Assembly: GCF_003075525.1 (NCBI RefSeq)
Contig: NZ_QDDR01000009.1
Location: 186,001-250,000 of the forward strand
Source: Pararhodobacter aggregans
GTDB lineage: Bacteria; Pseudomonadota; Alphaproteobacteria; Rhodobacterales; Rhodobacteraceae
DNA length: 64,000 nucleotides
Reading direction: 5' to 3'
Shown here: positions 60,642-64,000 of the stretch, piece after piece
Layout of the letters: each line of letters starts with the position of its first letter
Position numbering within the stretch: the first letter of the stretch is position 1
Made by a program: the position numbers and the translations under genes
Notes under the pieces: generated by a model
What the model saw: only the letters and a program-made list of their open reading frames with translations
What the model was told of the DNA's origin: nothing
Databases searched by the model: none

Positions 60642-62264
60642 ATGGGATGGCTGGCAGACGAATCGGGGCTTGGGAAATGCCGGGCGAATTATGTCCCGCT
60701 CACGCCGCTCTCGCATCTGGCGCGCGCCGCCGACCTTTTCGCCGGGCGCGAGGCGCTGGTCTATGGCAACCAGCGCTGGACCTATGCGGACTACCATGCG
60801 CGGGTGACGAAACTGGCCTCGGCGCTGGCGAAACTGGGGGTGAAGCCCGGCAATGTGGTGGCGACGCTGTTGCCCAACGTGCCCAGCCATGCCGAGGCGC
60901 ATTTCGCCGTCCCGGCGGCGGGGGCGGTGCTGAACGCGATCAACACAAGGCTCGATCTGGATACGGTCGCCTATATCTTCGAACACGGCGGGGCCAAGGT
61001 GGCGCTGGTCGACAGCGCGCTGGTCGAACTGGCCGAGCGCGCCTGCATCATCATCGGCGGCGGGCCGAAGATCGTTGAAGTCCCGGACCCGCAGGCGGGC
61101 GTCGCCCCCAGCGGGCGGCACATGGTTTATGAGGATCTGGTCGCCTCGGGTGACGCCGATTTCGCCTGGATCATGCCCGAGGACGAATGGGAATCGCTGG
61201 CGCTGAACTATACCAGTGGCACCACCGGGCGGCCCAAGGGCGTGGTCTATCACCACCGGGGCGCCTATCTCGCCACCTTGTCCCAACCGATCAGCTGGCG
61301 CATGACGCTTTACCCGCGCTACCTGACCATCGTGCCGATGTTCCACTGCAACGCCTGGTGCCATCCCTGGATGATCCCGGCGCTGGGCGGTGCCATCATC
61401 TGCCTGCGCGACATCACCGCGAAAGGCGTCTATCAGGCCATCGCGGTCGAGGGCGCCACCCATTTCGGCGGCGCGCCGATCGTGCTGAACACAATCGTCG
61501 CCGCCAAACCCGAAGACCGCCTGCCCTTCGACCATGTGGTCGAGGTCTTCACCGCCGGCGCCCCGCCCCCCGCCGCGACGCTGGCCGCCATCGAGCCGCT
61601 GGGCTTCAACGTGACCCAGGTCTACGGCTTGACCGAGACCTATGGCCCGGCCACCGAATGCACCTGGCACGAGGGGTTCGAGGCGCTGCCCGCCGACCAG
61701 CGCGCGGCGGTCAAGGCACGGACCGGGGTGAAAATGCCCTTCATGGAGGAGATCACCGTGCTGGACGGGGCCATGCAGCCGGTGGCCCGCGACGGCGCCG
61801 CGCTGGGCGAGATCATGCACCGGGGCAACGGGGTGATGAAAGGCTATTTCCGCAACCCCGAGGCCACGCAGGAAGCCTTCAAGGGCGGCTATTTCCACTC
61901 GGGCGACATCGCCTTCATGCACGAGGATGGCTACATCAAGATCGCCGACCGCTCGAAGGACATCATCATCTCGGGCGGCGAGAACGTCAGTTCCGTCGAG
62001 GTGGAGGGCGCGCTGGCCCACCATCCGGCGGTCTCGCTCTGCGCGGTGGTGGCGAAACCGGACGACAAATGGGGCGAAGTGCCCTGCGCCTTCGTCGAGC
62101 TGAAGGAGGGGATGGCCACGACCGAGGCCGAGCTGATCGCCTTCTGCCGCGAGCGTCTGGCCGGGTTCAAGACGCCGAAGCGGGTGATCTTTCACGAGCT
62201 TCCCAAAACCTCGACCGGCAAGATCCAGAAGTTCGAACTGCGCGCGCTGGCCAAAACCCTGTGA
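60642..62264 (+). CDS. AMP-forming acyl-CoA synthetase (DmdB/medium-chain type)
   Basis: A 540-aa protein with the start MGWLADESGLGKCRANYVPL (AGGGGG upstream; 14 codons of open frame ahead are not supported). The AMP loop YTSGTTGRPKGVVYHHRGAY is intact, as are YGLTETYGPATECTW and SGDIAFMHEDGYIKIADR, with the catalytic Lys region KTSTGKIQKFELR. The length and the YHHRG segment fit the DmdB-like branch that activates short and medium acids. It could feed the DmdC-like dehydrogenase 10 kb upstream, but no demethylation genes are seen. Confidence 0.94.
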   Translation: MGWLADESGLGKCRANYVPLTPLSHLARAADLFAGREALVYGNQRWTYADYHARVTKLASALAKLGVKPGNVVATLLPNVPSHAEAHFAVPAAGAVLNAINTRLDLDTVAYIFEHGGAKVALVDSALVELAERACIIIGGGPKIVEVPDPQAGVAPSGRHMVYEDLVASGDADFAWIMPEDEWESLALNYTSGTTGRPKGVVYHHRGAYLATLSQPISWRMTLYPRYLTIVPMFHCNAWCHPWMIPALGGAIICLRDITAKGVYQAIAVEGATHFGGAPIVLNTIVAAKPEDRLPFDHVVEVFTAGAPPPAATLAAIEPLGFNVTQVYGLTETYGPATECTWHEGFEALPADQRAAVKARTGVKMPFMEEITVLDGAMQPVARDGAALGEIMHRGNGVMKGYFRNPEATQEAFKGGYFHSGDIAFMHEDGYIKIADRSKDIIISGGENVSSVEVEGALAHHPAVSLCAVVAKPDDKWGEVPCAFVELKEGMATTEAELIAFCRERLAGFKTPKRVIFHELPKTSTGKIQKFELRALAKTL

Positions 62265-62273
62265 TCCGGGCGG

Positions 62274-62298
62274 GCCGGGCGCCGAATGAGCGCCCGGC
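62274..62298 (+). terminator. Possible terminator after the acyl-CoA synthetase
   Basis: A 9-bp stem GCCGGGCGC / GCGCCCGGC with a 7-nt loop, 9 nt after the stop codon, with no U-run. Confidence 0.4.
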
Positions 62299-62372
62299 AC
62301 TGGCGCGGCGGGGCCTCCTCGGGTAGCATGGGCACCAAAGCCAAAGAACAAAAACCGGGCGGCAGTTGAGGC

Positions 62373-63395
62373 ATGACGGCGCTTGATAAATACGCGCGGC
62401 TGGAAGGGTCGGGCGTCTGGCGGGCGGGCCCTGACGAACAGCGGCGCGATGTTGTCGTGTCGCTGGGCGATTCCAGCCTGATTATCGCCGATACCAAATC
62501 CGGCCAGGCGCTGAGCCATTGGTCGCTGCCCGCCGTGGTGCGGATGAACAAGGGCACGCGGCCCGCGGTCTATACCCCCCTCAGCGACGGCGACAGCGAG
62601 ACGCTGGAACTGGACGACGCCCTGCTGATCGAGGCGCTGGAAACGATCCGCGCCGCGCTGAGCCCCAAGCCGCCGATGCGCTGGCTCAGGCTGGGTCTGG
62701 GCGCGGGCGTGGTGGCGCTGGCGCTGGCCGGGTTCCTCTGGCTGCCGGGCGTGCTGGTCGCCCGCACCGCCGCCATCGTCCCCGAGGCCGCGCGCGTGCA
62801 GATCGGCCGCGAGGCGCTGGACATGATCTTCGAAAGCGCCTCCAGCGAACGGGTCTGCGCCGATCCCGACGGGCGGCAATCGCTGGCCACGCTGCGCAAC
62901 CGCGTGCTGGGCAGCGATTGGCGGGTGGTGGTGATGACCGGGATCCCCGGGCTGGAGGCGGCGCATCTGCCGGGCCAGCTGATCGTGCTGGGCGATGCGC
63001 TGGTCTCGCGGCTGGACAGTCCCGAGGCGCTGGCGGGCTACCTGCTGGCCGAGGCGCAGGCCCGCGCCGCCACCGATCCGCTGCTGGATCTGCTGTCGGC
63101 GGCGGGCACGCGGGCCACGCTGACCCTGCTGACCACCGGCACCCTGCCCGAGGACTCGCTGCGTGGCTACGCCATCCAGCGGCTGCAGCGCCCCGCCGCC
63201 CTGCCCCGCGCCACCGCCCTGGGCGAGGCGCTGGACCAGATCGGCGTCTCGCCCCTGCCCTATGCCATGTCCCTGCCCGAGGGCCGTCAGGCCCTGTCCC
63301 AGGCACTGGCCGACCGGCCCGCCCAGCCCCGTGCCGCCGAGCGCCTGCTGAGCGACGGCGAATGGCTGACGGTTCAGGCGATCTGCGCCCATTGA
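62373..63395 (+). CDS. Membrane-anchored M48-like protein with a degenerate zinc site
   Basis: A 340-aa protein. A small N-terminal domain (1-100) precedes one transmembrane helix (about 104-128). The following region looks like the M48 core: LPGQLIVLGDALVSRLDSPE (family: LPGG-x-hydrophobic-GLL-x-L-x-SPEEL), then AGYLLAEAQARA in place of the zinc motif HExxH. Both His are Ala (226, 230) and the Glu (227) is kept. It is probably proteolytically inactive. No other family was recognised. Confidence 0.65.
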   Translation: MTALDKYARLEGSGVWRAGPDEQRRDVVVSLGDSSLIIADTKSGQALSHWSLPAVVRMNKGTRPAVYTPLSDGDSETLELDDALLIEALETIRAALSPKPPMRWLRLGLGAGVVALALAGFLWLPGVLVARTAAIVPEAARVQIGREALDMIFESASSERVCADPDGRQSLATLRNRVLGSDWRVVVMTGIPGLEAAHLPGQLIVLGDALVSRLDSPEALAGYLLAEAQARAATDPLLDLLSAAGTRATLTLLTTGTLPEDSLRGYAIQRLQRPAALPRATALGEALDQIGVSPLPYAMSLPEGRQALSQALADRPAQPRAAERLLSDGEWLTVQAICAH

Positions 63396-63517
63396 TCCCG
63401 CCCAAGCCGCCCCGGACTTGACGCCGGCCCCGCCCTGCCTATATCGGCAAGGCGAGGACGACCTCCCCCTGACGGGCTTCTGGCCGGGACGACCCGGCAG
63501 CCGCATCGGAGGTTGCC

Positions 63518-63952
63518 ATGCGTTCCCCCCTCGATCGTTTCCGCCACGCCGTCAGTTTCGAGCTGATCGCGCTCTTGCTCGTCGTGCCGCTGGGGGCCGC
63601 CGCCTTCGGCATGCCGATGCACGATATCGGCGTCGTGGGCGTGGTCAGCGCCACGCTGGCGACGCTGTGGAACCTGCTCTACAACTGGGTCTTCGACCTG
63701 ACGCTCAGCCGGACGCGGGGCACCACCCTGAAGACCCTGCCGCTCAGGATCCTGCATGCGCTGCTGTTCGAGGGCGGGCTGCTGCTGGTGCTGCTGCCCT
63801 TCATAGCGTGGTATCTGGGCGTCACGCTCTGGCAGGCGCTGGTGATGGACCTGTCCTTCGCGCTGTTCTACCTGGTCTATGCCTTCGGCTTCAACTGGGG
63901 CTATGACCGGCTCTTTCCGCTGCCCGAATGGCAGCGGAAGGCCGAGGCCTGA
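63518..63952 (+). CDS. PACE-family efflux transporter
   Basis: A 144-aa protein with four helices in two repeats. The conserved PACE motifs are readable: RFRHAVSFEL with the key Glu in helix 1, WNLLYNWVFD, RILHALLFEGG, and FALFYLVYAFGFNWGYD at the end. PACE proteins (AceI type) export biocides such as chlorhexidine or polyamine-like compounds by proton coupling. GGAGG is 5 nt before the ATG. Confidence 0.92.
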   Translation: MRSPLDRFRHAVSFELIALLLVVPLGAAAFGMPMHDIGVVGVVSATLATLWNLLYNWVFDLTLSRTRGTTLKTLPLRILHALLFEGGLLLVLLPFIAWYLGVTLWQALVMDLSFALFYLVYAFGFNWGYDRLFPLPEWQRKAEA

Positions 63953-64000
63953 TCAGCGGATGAACGCGTCGCTGTAGCCCAGCGCGCGGGCATGGCGCAG
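63953..64000 (-). CDS. C-terminal end of an unidentified protein (cut by window edge)
   Basis: The last codons read LRHARALGYSDAFIR before a TGA (63953-63955); the rest is outside the window. The segment is too short to assign. Its stop nearly touches the end of the PACE gene, a convergent arrangement. Confidence 0.4.
   Translation of the reverse strand: MRHARALGYSDAFIR

Overview
The window is high-GC alphaproteobacterial DNA, most likely from the Rhodobacter/Paracoccus group (Rhodobacterales). The evidence is the ccoNOQP / FnrL / anaerobic hemN neighbourhood with FNR boxes, MipZ, the 41-aa single-Cys type of bL36, and many Rhodobacterales-type small families. No phage, insertion sequence, CRISPR array or rRNA was seen. 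One tRNA gene, tRNA-Val(GAC), is present. The window cuts ccoP at its left end and an unidentified minus-strand gene at its right end.

Layout. (1) 1-11.7 kb: a microaerobic block. The cbb3 oxidase operon ccoNOQP (minus) is divergent from a universal-stress protein gene, with two FNR boxes between them. fnrL (minus) and oxygen-independent coproporphyrinogen oxidase hemN (plus) share a third box. Between these blocks lie a DUF2087-like protein, a small P-loop kinase, a Tat-exported CpdB-like nucleotidase, a Flp-pilin-like protein, two overlapping TfoX-N paralogues and a 49-aa miniprotein. (2) 11.7-18.8 kb, minus strand: an exported META-domain protein preceded by a 28-aa membrane peptide, a PuuD-like amidotransferase, a DedA-PAP2-LssY fusion, a GlcG/HbpS-like protein, an ICMT-like methyltransferase and malate synthase G. 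(3) 18.9-21.7 kb: an ArsR-controlled operon (VOC, RibD-type reductase, ArsR, SRPBCC, double SRPBCC) with two operator-like palindromes flanking its promoter. A smaller ArsR-SRPBCC pair lies at 26.4-27.3 kb. (4) 21.7-26.1 kb: a divergent photolyase-like protein, MipZ, an APC-type transporter, and rplS-rpmE.

(5) 27.3-31.4 kb: an NMT1/THI5-type ABC importer, an N-formylglutamate amidohydrolase-like protein, tRNA-Val and rpmJ. (6) 32.2-34.7 kb: a secreted protein with five 16-residue Gly/Asn repeats beside an exported caspase-fold protein whose catalytic His and Cys are both missing. (7) 34.8-43.1 kb: a seven-gene minus-strand operon made of an acyl-CoA synthetase, a branched-chain-type ABC importer (G, H, M, K, F) and a PaaK-like protein without the usual SGTTG loop. 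It looks like an uptake-plus-CoA-activation unit for an organic acid. (8) 43.5-48.8 kb: CDF transporter, DUF1993, GST, a YafY-type regulator and an M3 peptidase.

(9) 49.6-62.3 kb: beta-oxidation-type genes. A MerR regulator with an upstream TTACGTTAACGTAA palindrome precedes two acyl-CoA dehydrogenases. A second unit holds GST, thiolase, cupin and a fused hydratase/3-hydroxyacyl-CoA dehydrogenase. An acyl-CoA synthetase follows. Together with the ABC/ligase operon this suggests a catabolic theme of uptake, CoA activation and chain shortening. (10) The right end carries a Hint-domain protein without the processing residues, a DMT exporter, an M48-like protein with both zinc histidines replaced, and a PACE efflux protein.

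Two features cut across the window. The first is a set of GC-rich, hairpin-dense intergenic repeats at four loci (31.5, 44.6, 48.9 and 53.8 kb) that share a degenerate A/T-rich core. The second is a run of enzyme-fold proteins that have lost canonical catalytic or cofactor residues (caspase-like, M48-like, Hint, photolyase-like, PaaK-like).
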